From Sarcomyxa edulis (lineage: Eukaryota; Basidiomycota; Agaricomycetes; Agaricales; Mycenaceae): 64,000 bases of DNA. Location: contig QUOL01000005.1 of the NCBI GenBank assembly GCA_009761415.1, positions 372,001 through 436,000 on the forward strand, given 5' to 3'. Made by a program: the position numbers and the translations under genes. The notes under the pieces were generated by a model that saw only the letters and a program-made list of their open reading frames with translations, was not told the origin of the DNA and did not search any database. Shown here piece by piece: positions 44,652 through 56,960 of this stretch; position 1 is the stretch's first letter; every line of letters begins with the position of its first letter.

Positions 44652-46179
44652 ATGTCCAACGCACCACCCAAGAAAATTGGAGGAGAATACGGCGAAGTGA
44701 GGGCCAACATCGACGTCGAAAAGCTGAACGCGTATCTTGTCAAGAACGTCCAAATCCTCAATGCACCGATTGATGTCAAGCAATTCAAAGTATGTTGATT
44801 CTTGCAGGGGTAGAAGGCGTCTCTGACTCGTACATCCTTCTAGTTTGGTCAGGTATGATTCTAGGGTGCTCTCTGTGTGTATTCGCAGGATCAACGTCAG
44901 GTACTGCAGTCTAACCCGACATATTTCTTGACGGATGCATCGTGAGCTCAACGCAAACTCTCCAAAAACAAATACTGAATTTGATTCCAGGAAAAAACGA
45001 TTCGTTCTACGGAAGAAACCAGCTGGTCAACTTCTATCCAGTACCGCACATCAAATCGAGCGCGAGTACACTATGCTGCATGCTCTACACAAATACAACA
45101 TCGATCCGTCGACCCCTCCGGAAGCAAAAGTCCCCGTACCGGAACCTATCATCCTTTGTGAAGATGTTTCAATCATCGGGACTCCATTCTATGTCATGGA
45201 ATTCCTCGACGGTCGCATTTTCACCGATACTCGAATGCTTGAAGTGTCACCCCAAGACAGACGCGAATGGTGCGTTTTCCTCTGCAATAATCACGAGTGG
45301 CATAGCTATAAGACATGACCTTCATATCAGTTGGCTATCTGCGGTCCGTGCTCTAGCAGCTCTTGGCTCTGTCTCGCCGGCTGCTGTCGGTCTCGCGAAC
45401 TTTGGTCCCTCCAGTGATTACTTCCCTCGTCAAATCAAATCTCTTTCCCGTGTCTCGAGTGCTCAAGCTAGTGCTGTTGACATCGAGACCGGAAAGGCCA
45501 CTGGCAACATCCCTTACTTCGATGAACTCATCGCTTGGTACCGGGGTCATCTTCCAGATGAACGTAAAACAGGCCTCCGTATCGTTCACGGTGATTATAA
45601 GCTGGACAATCTCATTTTCCACCCAACGGAAAATCGTGTGATTGGAATATTGGATTGGGAGCTGTGTACCTTGGGTAGTCCTGTAAGCCACACTTTTTCG
45701 CAGCTAGTGGAGATAATCTCATTACATGTCTTAGCTTGCAGACCTGGGCAATCTAACTCAGCCATGGGCCATAGATGCTAAGGATCTCCCCCAAGATCCT
45801 GCAGTGACTAAGTTCACGATGATGAGAGGGTTCAAAAACACCACCCAGGATGTCCCGGTTCCTCTCGAGGATCTTGAAAGAGAATATTGCCGACTCACCA
45901 AGCAGCCGTACCCCATAAGTGAGATGGTATTTGTGCGGAGCTGGATGCTTTTCCGGGTACGCCTGAGTCTTATACCCTTCATACCCTCCATGTGATCCTA
46001 AAGTCTCGTATGCATAGCTGGCAGTAATATCACAGGGTATTGCTGCACGGTATGCACGGCGTCAAGCGAGCTCTGAGATTGCGCACATACATGTACACAT
46101 TTTCCCCGTTATCGGTCACCTCGCCAAAATCATCTTGGAGAGCGAAGGCTTCAAATTCGATTCCAAGGCAAAGCTCTAA
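44652..46179 (+). CDS. APH-family phosphotransferase (ACAD10/11 kinase-domain type)
   Basis: Kinase-like protein of the aminoglycoside phosphotransferase superfamily; in animals a related domain is fused to acyl-CoA dehydrogenases ACAD10/11. Seven exons: 44652-44789, 44844-44852, 44910-44941, 44991-45269, 45331-45682, 45735-45956 and 46018-46179 (397 residues). The second exon is only 9 nt (Phe-Gly-Gln), needed to complete [16 protein letters not shown]. The nucleotide-binding Lys lies in [13 protein letters not shown]. The catalytic loop is [12 protein letters not shown], and the metal-binding Asp is in [17 protein letters not shown]. The family-specific segment [12 protein letters not shown] is present. 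Substrate in fungi is unknown; 4-hydroxy fatty acyl groups are the mammalian precedent. It overlaps nothing and is convergent with the next gene. Confidence 0.9.
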
Positions 46180-46372
46180 CGTACTGTACTATACTGCTCC
46201 TAATCACTGGGATTGAACCGTTGGAATCCAGTTTTTGTGTTTATTATATGGCTTGAACTCGCGGTGGTTTAGTGGCTGTCTTCCGACTCTAAGATTGTTC
46301 GAAATTTCGATGCCGATGCACTAATTAGTCGATGGCTATGTACAATTATTCGTTATGAAGAACGTCTGTAAT

Positions 46373-48334
46373 TTATATTGTCGAGGGCGACGCGTCCGAG
46401 TCCTGATCCCTTTTCTCTTCGTGGTCTTCTCCGTACTTAACATTATCATCGTCAGATCGCACCATTCCATGTGCTTCCCCTCCGGAGTCCGACGTCGATG
46501 CAACGGAATTACTCCTCATCTTCTTCGCTGGTAGTGCAGCCGTATCGTCACACGTACGTGCTCGTTTTACACTCCCGACGATAGGCTTCATGCGTGGTTT
46601 GGGATGCATTTGGGCGTGGAGTAGCTCATGATGCCACGTTTGATCGTAGCCAACGCATTGTAAAATAGTGAAGTCGATCCGGAGAATGCCTGAGCGAAGT
46701 GCATTCTGCAAGCCGTCTTTAGTGAAAGAGACGACGGTAGCCGGCGTTTGATCCACCAAAGCCTTTCGGGAGAGGTCTTCGTTTTTGGCTCGGATCCAAT
46801 CTTTCCCCCAATCCGACTTCAACGCGCTGCTGACCCAGAGATCCAAGACATTCGAAGGGAGTAGGTCTAGGTCCGTTGTCAAGATATGTCCCACCCGTTC
46901 CGTATTGTAGACGCCATATAGACGCCAATCGTTTTTGTTTTCGCCCACAAATAGTGGGAGATCCCGCTTAACGGACGAACCATCTTTAAATTTGGGAAAC
47001 GTGGTGAAGACAATACCGTGTCCGCCAGGGCAGGTTGGGAGAGCTGGATTCGATTTTCGATTGAAGGCTAGACTGCAAAGAAGGGATAGTGAGAATCTGG
47101 GGCAAGTCAAAACTTGACAGCGTACAGTGGTGGACCCTTGGCTTTACTTCCCGCCCAGTTGACGAAAGTTTCATTTTGGCCGCCAAATGCCTAGAATGGT
47201 GATATTTCAATCCGCAACCACAGTCATCCGATTATGCGACTCACATCGCCGATGACTTTCCTTGTGAAGCCCGTGTCCAATTTGTCCTCGCCGGTTCGAT
47301 GCGGCGGGCCAAGTTCGAGATCTGTGAGGTCCCATAGGCCATCTTGTGAGCTCGTAAGGTAGATATGTTTGATGATTTCTGCATCATCGTGAAGCTGCAC
47401 TCGGATGTCGATAGATTCCTTGGCCACCGATTGCGAGTCCGTGGGTCGGTGCGATGGATCCGGTGCCTTCGTCGTACGGGCCGATGCGCCGAAGCGGGGA
47501 TCGTCCGGGGTAAGTTCAGAACGCGGGCGCGGCATCAGGCTTGTGCCTGAGGAGGGATCGACAGTCTGCGGGTGAAGTGATGCATCATGGTCGGTTGGAC
47601 TGTTGGGACGGGTCCAGGTTTGCACGGCGGGTTGAGGCTGCAGCCATGGATTTACGGGGCTGGTGCTAGAACGCTGTAAAGATGTTAGTATTGGGTCTCG
47701 GAGAAATCAAAGAATACACACTCTGCTCAAAGCTGCGCTAGGTTCTGATCTCTCGCTTCCAGAGTCCAAAATCTGCCAGAATAGTCAGCGAGAGTCAAGG
47801 GTAAGACGAGGCACAACCAGTACATACTTCTATAACTTCTCTGTCGACTGAACGCCTGGGGGCGTACATAGTTCGGAGCGGAGGCGGGTGTTTTATAAGT
47901 AATTTCTGCTCGAAGAAACTGACCGGGTCGCGCAGTTGTCTCGTCCGGTGCAGCTCAACCTTCAGCCTACGAACCTCGTCCTTGAGTGCTGTGTTCTCTG
48001 CGACAAGCCTATCGTTTTCCCTCTTCATCTTCCCCGTCTCGCGGAGGTTTTCCAAGTCGCGTCGGAGCATCTCCTCGGATTTGACGAACAAAAGCTGCTT
48101 CAACTCTTCGATTTCATGTTCATCGTCCGTCTTTCGTTTCGACGATGACTTGGATTTCTCGCGGGGGGCGTGGGCATGTACGATAGGCCTGTCGGTAGAA
48201 ATTGGAAATAATAAGCGGTGAGGTGAAGGTCCTGGTTCCGTCTGCATAATATCAGGTGCTTTGGGTTTCAAAGGTCTGAACGACAACCGTGATGATCCAG
48301 GGTTCATCTCCTGGCACGGTGGAAGGGAGGTCAT
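46373..48334 (-). CDS. DUF6697-like basidiomycete protein with coiled coil
   Basis: Five exons (48334-47828, 47772-47722, 47673-47245, 47190-47126, 47072-46373) give 583 residues; the second Met at 48307 is an alternative start. A coiled coil fills residues 65-130 (EIEELKQLLFVKSEEMLRRD, then NDRLVAENTALKDEVRRLKV). A disordered Pro/Ser-rich part follows. The C-terminal core has LPLFVGENKNDWRLYGVYN, TERVGHILTTDLDLLP and SDWGKDWIRAKN, which I associate with DUF6697, a fungal domain whose pattern is a W-x-Y/L-G-x-Y strand pair. The tail is Ser/Asp-rich with a basic KRARTCDD segment and AKKMRSN, a possible nuclear signal. Function unknown. The name is from memory. Confidence 0.75.
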
Positions 48335-49089
48335 ACCGAGTCAGTAGTAGTCGCAGTAAGATGAAAGGAGGGCATTCGGCGATTGCCTACCTCTTTGCAT
48401 GTTATATCCAACTCTCGACCCATCAACTACTTTCCGAGGTTTCTCCAACCAATAGGATATTTATCGGACAATCCATGGTGTCTCGTACGTGATATGGAGG
48501 AACCTCGGTTTACATTCGGCACCCTCAAATGGGCCTGGGGTCGACTTTTGTCGATAATAATCCAACGCTTTTGGCAGAGCAGGAGGAAGACATCAACGTC
48601 ATATCGATAATCGCGATCGCGAGCCTGAAGAAGTCTTTTCAGGGCGGTTGCGACCCGTAGACCACAGACGGGTGAGGCCGAGGATAATTTCAAGTACTAG
48701 GCCTATATGATACTTGAAGGCTAGCTAGTGCTGAAATACTGGCATGCGACCTGGAAATAATGGTGTGAGTCAAGATCTGTCCGATCAAAATAAAACTGCG
48801 AAAATCCACTTGGTGTATCTTTTCTGTACCCTTCTTCCTTTGTGAGAATTCATATGCCCAAGTATGAACTTGGTGTACTTGGAACCTGGAGATGAGTTTG
48901 ATTGATACCGAGTCCGGAGTGTTGCCGGAGTGAGCCAGGACAACAAGCACCCACACGGCCACACCGGCCTCGGGCCCCGCATATGAATTCGATAATTGCC
49001 AGACCGTCAAATCCAAATCCTCCTTCTCATCTCCGTCCATGTCCTATTAACGTCTCTTTCTAAATCTGTATCTATAGCCTTCAAGATCC
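48335..49089. other. Intergenic region; the end may hold the lipase membrane anchor
   Basis: From 49018 to 49110 a frame reads LLLISVHVLLTSLSKSVSIA, FKIHAELPY. This looks like the hydrophobic N-terminus of HSL-type fungal lipases but is in another frame than the lipase exon that starts at 49090. Confidence 0.35.
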
Positions 49090-52000
49090 ATGCCGAACTC
49101 CCTTACGCGTCAAGCGGGCCTTCGATTGGGCCCAATCGTTCTCGAAACTCTCATAAAGCACTATTTCGACCGTGCACGACATAAATCTGCATCCATGACG
49201 AATTTAAGGCAGGACGAGTTACTGTACGATCAAGTATTCAATATTGTGAAGGTGTGTAGCACGTTCTACAGGGTCGTTCTGTAATCTGACGATGGGAGCG
49301 ATAGTCTTTCTTAGAAGCCGCATCTCAGTGAGCATAGCAGTCTACTTGGAGTTCGATTGTCTCACCAACTATTTGTTATAGCCATACCGTAGAAGTGAGT
49401 TCAGAAACTGTCTTAGGGCTCAGTCTTCTCAACTCTATCACAGGAAGTCCAAAACTTTGCTAATACCCGAACTCCGTCTCCACCCTGGGTCCATGTAGTT
49501 CGGCTTACCGTCCCAATGACCTGCTGCGATGATGCAGCTACCTATCTCATAGAAGCTCTGGGAGGAGAGGATGTTGCTAAGCGTGTCGTAGGCGGTGTGA
49601 AATGGTGGCAGGTGCGCGGTAATGTCAATGGGTACGCAAAACTTGGGTTTCTTTCAATCTCCACGTATCTAATTGTTGCTATGCTACCTTAGAATTGACG
49701 CCCAGTGGGTGACTGCACGAAAGGACTGGCGGGAGGCAAAACGGAGGCACAAGAATCGCATGCAAACACCCGCTATGCCTCAGTCTCCTACCAATGCTCA
49801 TGCTGAAATACCAATTCCTACGACACCGCTTCCTGCATCATCTAGTTCGTCGAATATCGATTCTTCGGACACTCCTCCGCGAGCAGATACGTCTGACGCC
49901 GCGCCGTCAAGCAACCCGGAAGGCGTCTATGACCCACGTGAGATGGACCAAATGCGGTGCATCCTATATTCACATGGAGGTTCGTCGATTTCCTATATAA
50001 AACGCCTCTATCGCGGAATCATTTTGTTTTGTGAAATCAACTCATGCTTCAGTTCTCCAGGCGGATATTATTTCGGCAGTGTCGACCAAGAGCGGTACGT
50101 TGTAAAGCAAGCCATCCCAAAGATAGCATATTGAACATCATGTTCTACCAGGTACAGCATCCAGCGTCATGCGCGTAAAATCAATGGAAGAGTATTCGGT
50201 GAGGAACATATATGATCGGCAAGACCTAACCCTAACCCTTTAAACAGCCATAAATTACCGCCTCGCACCTCAATACCCATTCCCATGTGCACTCCAAGAT
50301 CTTTTAGCGGCTTGTACGTCTCTTTATTGTATATTCTACACAATCGCTTATCATTTTCTAGACCTCTATCTAATTCGTCCCCCACCCGGAGCACCTCATC
50401 TGCCAATACCACCATCTCTAATAATAATAGCAGGTGATTCCGCTGGTGGAGGCCTCTCCCTTGCACTCCTCCAAGTTATACGTGATGCAGGACTTCCGCC
50501 ACCAGCAGGTGGAGTCCTGATCAGTCCATGGTGTGATATGACCCATTCCTTTGGGAGTATACACACAAATACTGCTACAGTATGCTTCCTGCCATCTTCA
50601 TTCCTTCTAACTGCTCACTCCACTGTATCGTCTTCAGGATGTGATACCACCATGGGGTCTATCTATGCAGAAACCAAGTACCCTCTGGCCGCCTCCTTCC
50701 GACGAAATGACTAATCGTGTTCATGCATCGTTACGTTCCAGAATTCGGCAGACTCTCCATCTTGATTCGCAGCAAGCGCCTGCATTGACTGCGAACGGTG
50801 TCGCTGGCAATCCCATCGATGTTGGTGCGACGACGTCTCTCCCACCGGTTACTTATGGCCCAGCAAACCAGACAATATCTATCGTTGTCCCTGTTCGTTC
50901 TAAAGCTAAAGCTAAAGCCGGACCCGGACCCGGACCCGCCTCTCCCCCTTCGAGTGCAGCACATACGGGAGAAGCCCCACCATTGACACCGGGGGAGCCG
51001 TCCTTGTTGTCCTTGGGCGAGACTCGCAGTCACGGTTATCATCCTGAAACCAGCGGTGACCCAGAAACGGAAACTCTGACGATAACACAACAAATACAAT
51101 TATATACTCCGAACAGCCTTCTCGTACATCCTTTAGTGAGTTCTGCGTTGAGTTACTTGGGAGGATTGCCTCCCTTGTTTTTCATCGCTAGCGATGGAGA
51201 GGTCTTAAGGGATGAGATCATTTATACGTGCGTCTTGATTTCATATAAGACTATCCTCCTGTGTGCTAATGCCTTTGTGATTTGCAGTGCACATAGAGCC
51301 GCTCATCCTGATAAGTATACAATAAAGGACTCGGTGCGCGAGATGTACCCAAGTCTTGTGGGGATCGAAGGGAGACATAAGGCAACACCAGTACATCTTC
51401 AGGTCTACGACGGTTCGATTATCTAGTTGACTTGATATATCTATGCGTGCTGACATATCTCTGTGACAGATACTGCACATGTTCTTCCTGTCCTATTCTC
51501 ATTCACCACTCCGGGTAAATTCTGTTACAGGGCCATTGCGACTTTCTGCAAACATGTCGCTCCAGGCGGTATGACTGTTGAGCCCACTGTTCAAAGTCCT
51601 ATCTTCGGCTCGTTCCCGTTCCCGAATATCACCTCACCTGCCATGCCAGGATACATGCGAGGTCATTCGACGCCCTCTATGAAGAAGACTGATGATAGCC
51701 GAGGGCGCACACCTACCACGCAGAAAGGCACTCCCAGAAGGTCAGGGTCCCACCCTCCTATCACCCCAACGAAATCTCCTTCCCGTCATCGATCTCCATC
51801 TCGGTCGCGTGCTCTAGATACGCCGCCGTCTGTCGCCCCTAGCAGTAGTGTAGAGGATGGCCGTGTTTCTCCACCTCTCAAGACTTCCGTCTCCAAGATA
51901 TTCCCATCAAAATCGATTCGAAGGTCCTTATCGCTGAGTATCTCCCGGGCGAGATCTGCCATGCGAGGGAGCAATCTCTCCACAGCAGGTGATCAAGATG

Positions 52001-52952
52001 ATCCTCCTCCATTGCCATCGAGAGATCCTATTCCGAGACAAGATTCGGATTCGAGTGATGTAGCTGGCCCTCGATTCCCTCATACGTCCCGGATGACTCC
52101 CGCACCTTCATCCGTGGTTCGGTCTGCTGGAGATCCTGCCATTTATAACGAAATACCTGTACGTTGCCTTTCACCTTCGTCACACATCCAAGGGGTCTCT
52201 GACGCCTTTTTTATCTGGCTCAGTTATTCCCTTCGTGGAACCACGAGATGATTCGCGAACGGGTATCTACTCAGGGCGTCATTCGTCCTTTGGAACCTGA
52301 AGCAGAGCTGCCTGCTCTCAACGTTCCGCATGAGATAATTGGAGTTCTTTCCGAGCTCGCAGTCCGGCGATATATCGATGCCAAAACGAAATTCGACAAG
52401 AAATTCGATGGGGTGATCAAGAATATCGAAAAGGAGCGACGTCATAATCTCGAAAGAGCCAAGAAAGATGCTATCCGTCAAACAGGCGCTCTGCAGAGCT
52501 CACTTCTCGAGGATAATGGGGAGGATATCGGGAAGGGTCCTCAATTGAAGAAAGGCATCAAGGAAGGCATTATGGCCGTTTCAGGGAGCTGGAGTTGGGC
52601 TTGGGTGCTCGATGAAGACGAGAGGCCACCTCCGAGCAGCATCGTTTCGAGAAGGGATACACATGAAGCCCGACGTCTTGCTCATATCGCGGATCAGTCT
52701 ATCCCACAGGAGGACAGCCAAATGAGCGGGAACAATTTGTGGTCTTTGGTGGTGAATTTCTTGACGGTCACTCCGGATAAGGAGGCGAGCAAGGATGGAG
52801 ATACAGTTGAGACTGGGAAGGTTGGCCACGTTAGCCAGCGGCCTACCCCAGAGCGGAAGAAGTCAATGTTTGCTCGGTTTGCTTCCAAAGGGCGGTCATC
52901 TGGGGACTACATAGAGGGTCCCCCATCCACCTCACCGTTAGCGACTGATTAA
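49090..52952 (+). CDS. HSL-type alpha/beta hydrolase (lipase/steryl acetyl hydrolase-like) with long C-terminal tail
   Basis: Predicted serine esterase or lipase of the hormone-sensitive-lipase family. Core motifs in order: RLGPIVLETLIKHYFDRAR at the start, WVHVVRLTVPMTCCD and ALGGEDVAKRVVGGVKWWQV, the oxyanion block SHGGGYYFGS (49971-50070 region, split by an intron), the nucleophile GDSAGGGLSLALL near 50425, the acid in IASDGEVLRDE near 51190, and the base in DDTAHVLP near 51470. An unusual loop before the acid holds AKAKAGPGPGPA encoded by ggaccc repeats. After about 51540 a Ser/Arg-rich, then Lys/Glu-rich tail continues to 52952, with WNHEMIRERVSTQGVIRPLE at the last exon start. The total is near 1,000 residues. 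Exons between 49252 and 49445 are unresolved, and the membrane anchor appears in another frame upstream. Confidence 0.82.
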
Positions 52953-53795
52953 AGATTGGCCCGTCGTTTTTCTGTGTTCAATATTATTGTCTTAAGATAC
53001 CTGTGAGTTGTTACTCGATCTTTGCCGATAATAATCCAATACATTCAATGGCCACTACAGTCTAAGAGAGATCACACTGTCGTACCCATGACCACGTCTC
53101 ATGAACATCCCTAACCCACTGTTGCCGTTTGGTACCGCGACTCTCGAGAGCACCTCAACAAGCTGTTCCCGTTTTTGGCGCGGTTCTTCGGCACGATGCT
53201 ATTCACAACATCACCGACTCATCACGCTGGTACACCTCCCCTAGGCGCTCCGTGTATGGCTATATTTGGCAAACCCATCTCGCATAGACATCGTGGAAAC
53301 AACGTGGAAATCAAGTTGAAGCTTGGGACTCTGGAAGAGCTTGAACATTATCAAATCAGAGATCATGATTTCTGATGAATATTGTCATTCTCGGTAAATG
53401 TTGTCTATTCAAACGGAACTAGTCGCGCTCCGCTTCAATCCGGGCCAACATCCAAATTTGACATAGACGCCTTGCTGCCAGCTTGCTGTCAGGTCATCTC
53501 TTGTCAAACTCTAACAAAGTTCTACCGCAGATTCAGTGGGGTATCACGAGGTGCCGAGCGATTCGAGCCTCGATGGTTTTCGCACGTCCCTCTACAGTCT
53601 CCTAGTTGAGTCATTTTATCTTATATAAATCATATCAGAAGCTCTCGAGGAGCTCTGTGATCGCCATTGTTGAACGTACACGGTATGCCTCAATCAATGT
53701 ATGGGTCGGTCTCAAACTGATCTCTCTTATCCCCCACCCACCGGCAGTCATTTTCTTAGTGGCGTCGCAGCCTTCTTGAATAACTGACCGCTTTC
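52953..53795. other. Intergenic region
   Basis: No recognised gene. Short frames (53175-53375, 53382-53609) have no motif. Confidence 0.35.
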
Positions 53796-54618
53796 ATGTC
53801 CACTTCGACAACACCTCAGATATCGTGTCATTGCTCCGATAATAATCGCCCATACCCAAAAGAGAATCCCGGGCATCGATGCTTGCTATGTGACTCGAGT
53901 CTTATACGGCTCTAGATTGCTGAAGTCATGTTGAATCCGTAGGTTCTCTACCACCTCTCGTTGATAACGTCCAGAAGGGTTGGCAGGCATCCTGCTCGAG
54001 TGCTTCTGTAGTAGTGCGTTCTCTCTATACATGCACTCGCATGGGTTCTAATTCGAATGTCTTTAGTCGACTCTCTTCGCTGGAGTATCTTCGCAACTTA
54101 TCGGTACGGTCTTGACTGTCAAAGACAGTGATGTCGGTCGAGCTCATCCGCACGCTGTCACCTTTCTACTCATTGTGTCGTATGGTGCCATCATCTTCAA
54201 TTCGAGCGCTACCGTCACTTCGTTACTGCTCATCGACACGCTCGGAGACCTTCCCGTCCGCGCTTCCGATGATAAAAGGCATCTCCGACACTACGAAGGT
54301 GGCTGGATTCCTAACTACGAGGACATCCTTTCGAAATATGGAATAAACCCGACTTGGAAGCTGACAATGTGGCATTGTTAGTAGTCTTTGATTCTTCACT
54401 CAAATCAAAACTGATTTCTTGTAGGGCTCATTGCTCTTTTTACGGGTATATTGTGCATTTTCCTCCAGGTCTTGACTTACATATACTTGCAAGAGTCAAT
54501 CGCAGTGCAGGTCACAATGACATGTGCTGTGGGATTTGCTGTGTTGCCACTGATTCACTTGACCGCCATCCCGTTTTTTGAATTTCTGTCATTGAGAATG
54601 ACCTCGGAACCAAAGTAA
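53796..54618 (+). CDS. Multipass membrane protein (family shared with the 42.4 kb chimera)
   Basis: Four exons (53796-53889, 53943-54013, 54067-54376, 54425-54618) give 222 residues. The second exon is 71 nt, as in the chimeric gene. The N-terminal cysteine-rich end is HRCLLCSLPPLVDNVQKGWQ. Membrane spans lie near residues 55-70 (STLFAGVSSQLIGTVL), 85-115 (AVTFLLIVSYGAIIFNSSAT), 165-185 (WLIALFTGILCIFLQVLTYI) and 190-215 (VTMTCAVGFAVLPLIHLTAI). A polar loop EGGWIPNYEDILSKYGI lies between spans 2 and 3. I know this as a recurring, unnamed Agaricomycete membrane family. The frame is intact throughout. Confidence 0.78.
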
Positions 54619-54872
54619 TCAACCATTTCTACTCCGTATGACGCTTGCTTCCTCGAATTTCTATCGTTCGTTCCATTTTACATACCGTGACCCGAGTAGA
54701 CTGAACACGTCTTTTTGCAAATTGCGACCATTCATTTTGAAAAGAGACTAAGAAGAGACTAGCATATTTAGCACTTGCCCAGACATATGTACAGGTTCTT
54801 CAGGTATTTAGAGGAAAGATAAATCTGCGACATTGCTAACGTATTTGTCGGGCTCGGTTCCTTTGGCGAAAC

Positions 54873-56960
54873 CTAGGCGGTACCACGAGCCACGTAGACA
54901 ACTCGAGAAGTGGACTCAAAGATATCAAGGGATTCAACGGTGTCAGAGAGTTTGAAGTGCTGGTCTGCTGGTTGTCCAGGTTTGGCAGTCAATCGAATAT
55001 TCGGGATATTCGGGAAATCGGACTGAGCCTTCCACAGCAACGCATCTAGAGAAGTGGACAACCCCATGTTATCTAGATTGCATTGTTAGCATCGGAACAG
55101 ACCGAACAGCGATACCACAAGACGAACATTCTCTCAAAAGGTTTCGTTGTTTGCCTTCGGGACTGATGAGGACAACCTTGATCGTGTTCCCGGATGATTG
55201 CATTGGTTTTTCCTAGCCACAAATCAATATTCAAATCTCGAGCAAGAGGGTTATTTTTTAGTACCTTGATATCTTGGAACCTCTTGATTTGAGCTGTATC
55301 CTCGGCCTGCGCGCGTTCCATCTTCTGGGCCCATTCGCTCCATTCGCTTTCCATCTAAAATCCGGGTGTCAGTCTTGTTAATATAAATATGAGATCATCG
55401 GATGCACTTTGTACGCAGTGAAGCACGCTGAAATGTCTTTCTCAGCAGTCTTAAAAGCTTTCATGGCTGCTTGGTTTTCACTGGAATCTTGAACGAATTG
55501 TCGGTTCGTTACGTTCGTAGGAACTGCACTGACAAACGCTCTTAGCGCTGTATTAGCCGAGCTCAGCGCACTGCATGTAGATCAGGTCAGCCGTGTTGTT
55601 GCTCGAGCGAGCTGCATGAAACGTACGTTTGGAGCACGCCAAAATCGGCCGCCTTTCGATGAGCATTGTAATGCTCAACAATTTTGCGGCATTCGAGGAT
55701 AATGACGGTTGATTGAGAAAAATATGGCCGTCTGATCAAGACAGCCTGCTTTCTCAATTCTGTCCATTCAGGGGGGAGACCAGTCGGGCTCAGTTCCTTT
55801 TCGAGACGGATTATACAGATGACTGGAAAGATAACTAGATACTGGACTTACCTTGAGGAGCGCCTTGAGCCGATCCCATTCTGCGTTGAGGTTGTCGAAC
55901 GCTGTGGCATCAATCTTGGAAGATTTATTGATACCCGAAAGTAAGCTTCAGGTCGGTGGTGTCAGCAACTTATTGATGCATCCGTTTCTGAGACTAGTAG
56001 ACTTACTCTTTTGTTGCCTTGTGGACTCTATCCGAGCTAAGGTGGTTCTTGAGGTCCACAGAAGTCGCCTTGTTGTTGTGGATTTGGACAATGCCATAAA
56101 TTGCCATGATCACTTGGACGCTTAAGACTTTGACGTCCTGCGAAAAGAGTCAGATGGTCGCGGGGCGCGAGGCATATAGAAAATACGGACATCAGTCTGT
56201 GCTCCTTCTTGGAAGCTCTGTTGAATCTTTATTGACTCTTGTTGGACTGACTGTACCAAGGGTGTAAGCTTCGACCTGTTACCACAATGTCAATATGCAT
56301 GTATCGTTGCAGGAGAGACGGAAGCCTCACGAGGATTGGAGTGGATAGTTACTGATATGGGCTTGGATTGCAGAGAACAACATGAAGTCATCATGAGATA
56401 CGGATGTGGTTATGTCAGTGGAAGGGGAGGGTTTCTGACAATGCCAATTCAGAATTTCGACTGCTGTTACCAGTGAATGTCACATACAGAGAAGGGAGAT
56501 TTTACAAGGACGTCAAAGACATCCAGTAATTCCTTTCGGTTGAACTTCCATGTGTCGATTGAATCTAGGCATGTTGTTATGTCATCCACAGCAGGAAGAT
56601 AGGAGGACGATTCCTTTTCTGCGACTACAGAGAATCTGAAGAGAGCTCTGGAAATCGGACATGAGTTTTGATGAAGACAGGCTGTCGGATCGACGGCGGT
56701 ACTTACTCTTCAAGGGGTTCGACCATAGCGTTATATTTATCGTAACTGGTCCAGTCGTTGACGGGAGCGTTAGAGACTGCATCGATGAGTGTATTGATTT
56801 CGTTGCACAGGTTGCGAGATCTGGTCACAACCTCAAACGATGTATGGACACTGCGTTTGAATTGGCAAACATCGTGGGCTATGATTCGTATGAGGTCCTT
56901 TATCAAATCTGTGGGGGGGCGGCCATTTGGAATCTTGGTGAACTCATCGAATAGTGACAT
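54873..56960 (-). CDS. Helical protein of an unnamed Agaricomycete family
   Basis: Starts MSLFDEFTKIPNGRPPTD at 56960. Exon 1 runs to 56707, then a phase-2 intron and ALFRFSVVAEKESSSYLP, with DITTCLDSIDTWKFNRKEL. Further exons give SVSHDDFMLFSAIQAHISNY, VQSVQQESIKIQQSFQEGAQ, and ATAFDNLNAEWDRLKALLK. Others read PPEWTELRKQAVLIRRPYFS, ENQAAMKAFKTAEKDISACF, and WSEWAQKMERAQAEDTAQIK. The content is mainly amphipathic helices with coiled-coil character. The last exon (55067-54873) ends SDTVESLDIFESTSRVVYVA, a short beta/helix segment reminiscent of the end of the domain in the 58 kb gene. No family name known. Exon ends in the middle are approximate. Confidence 0.5.
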
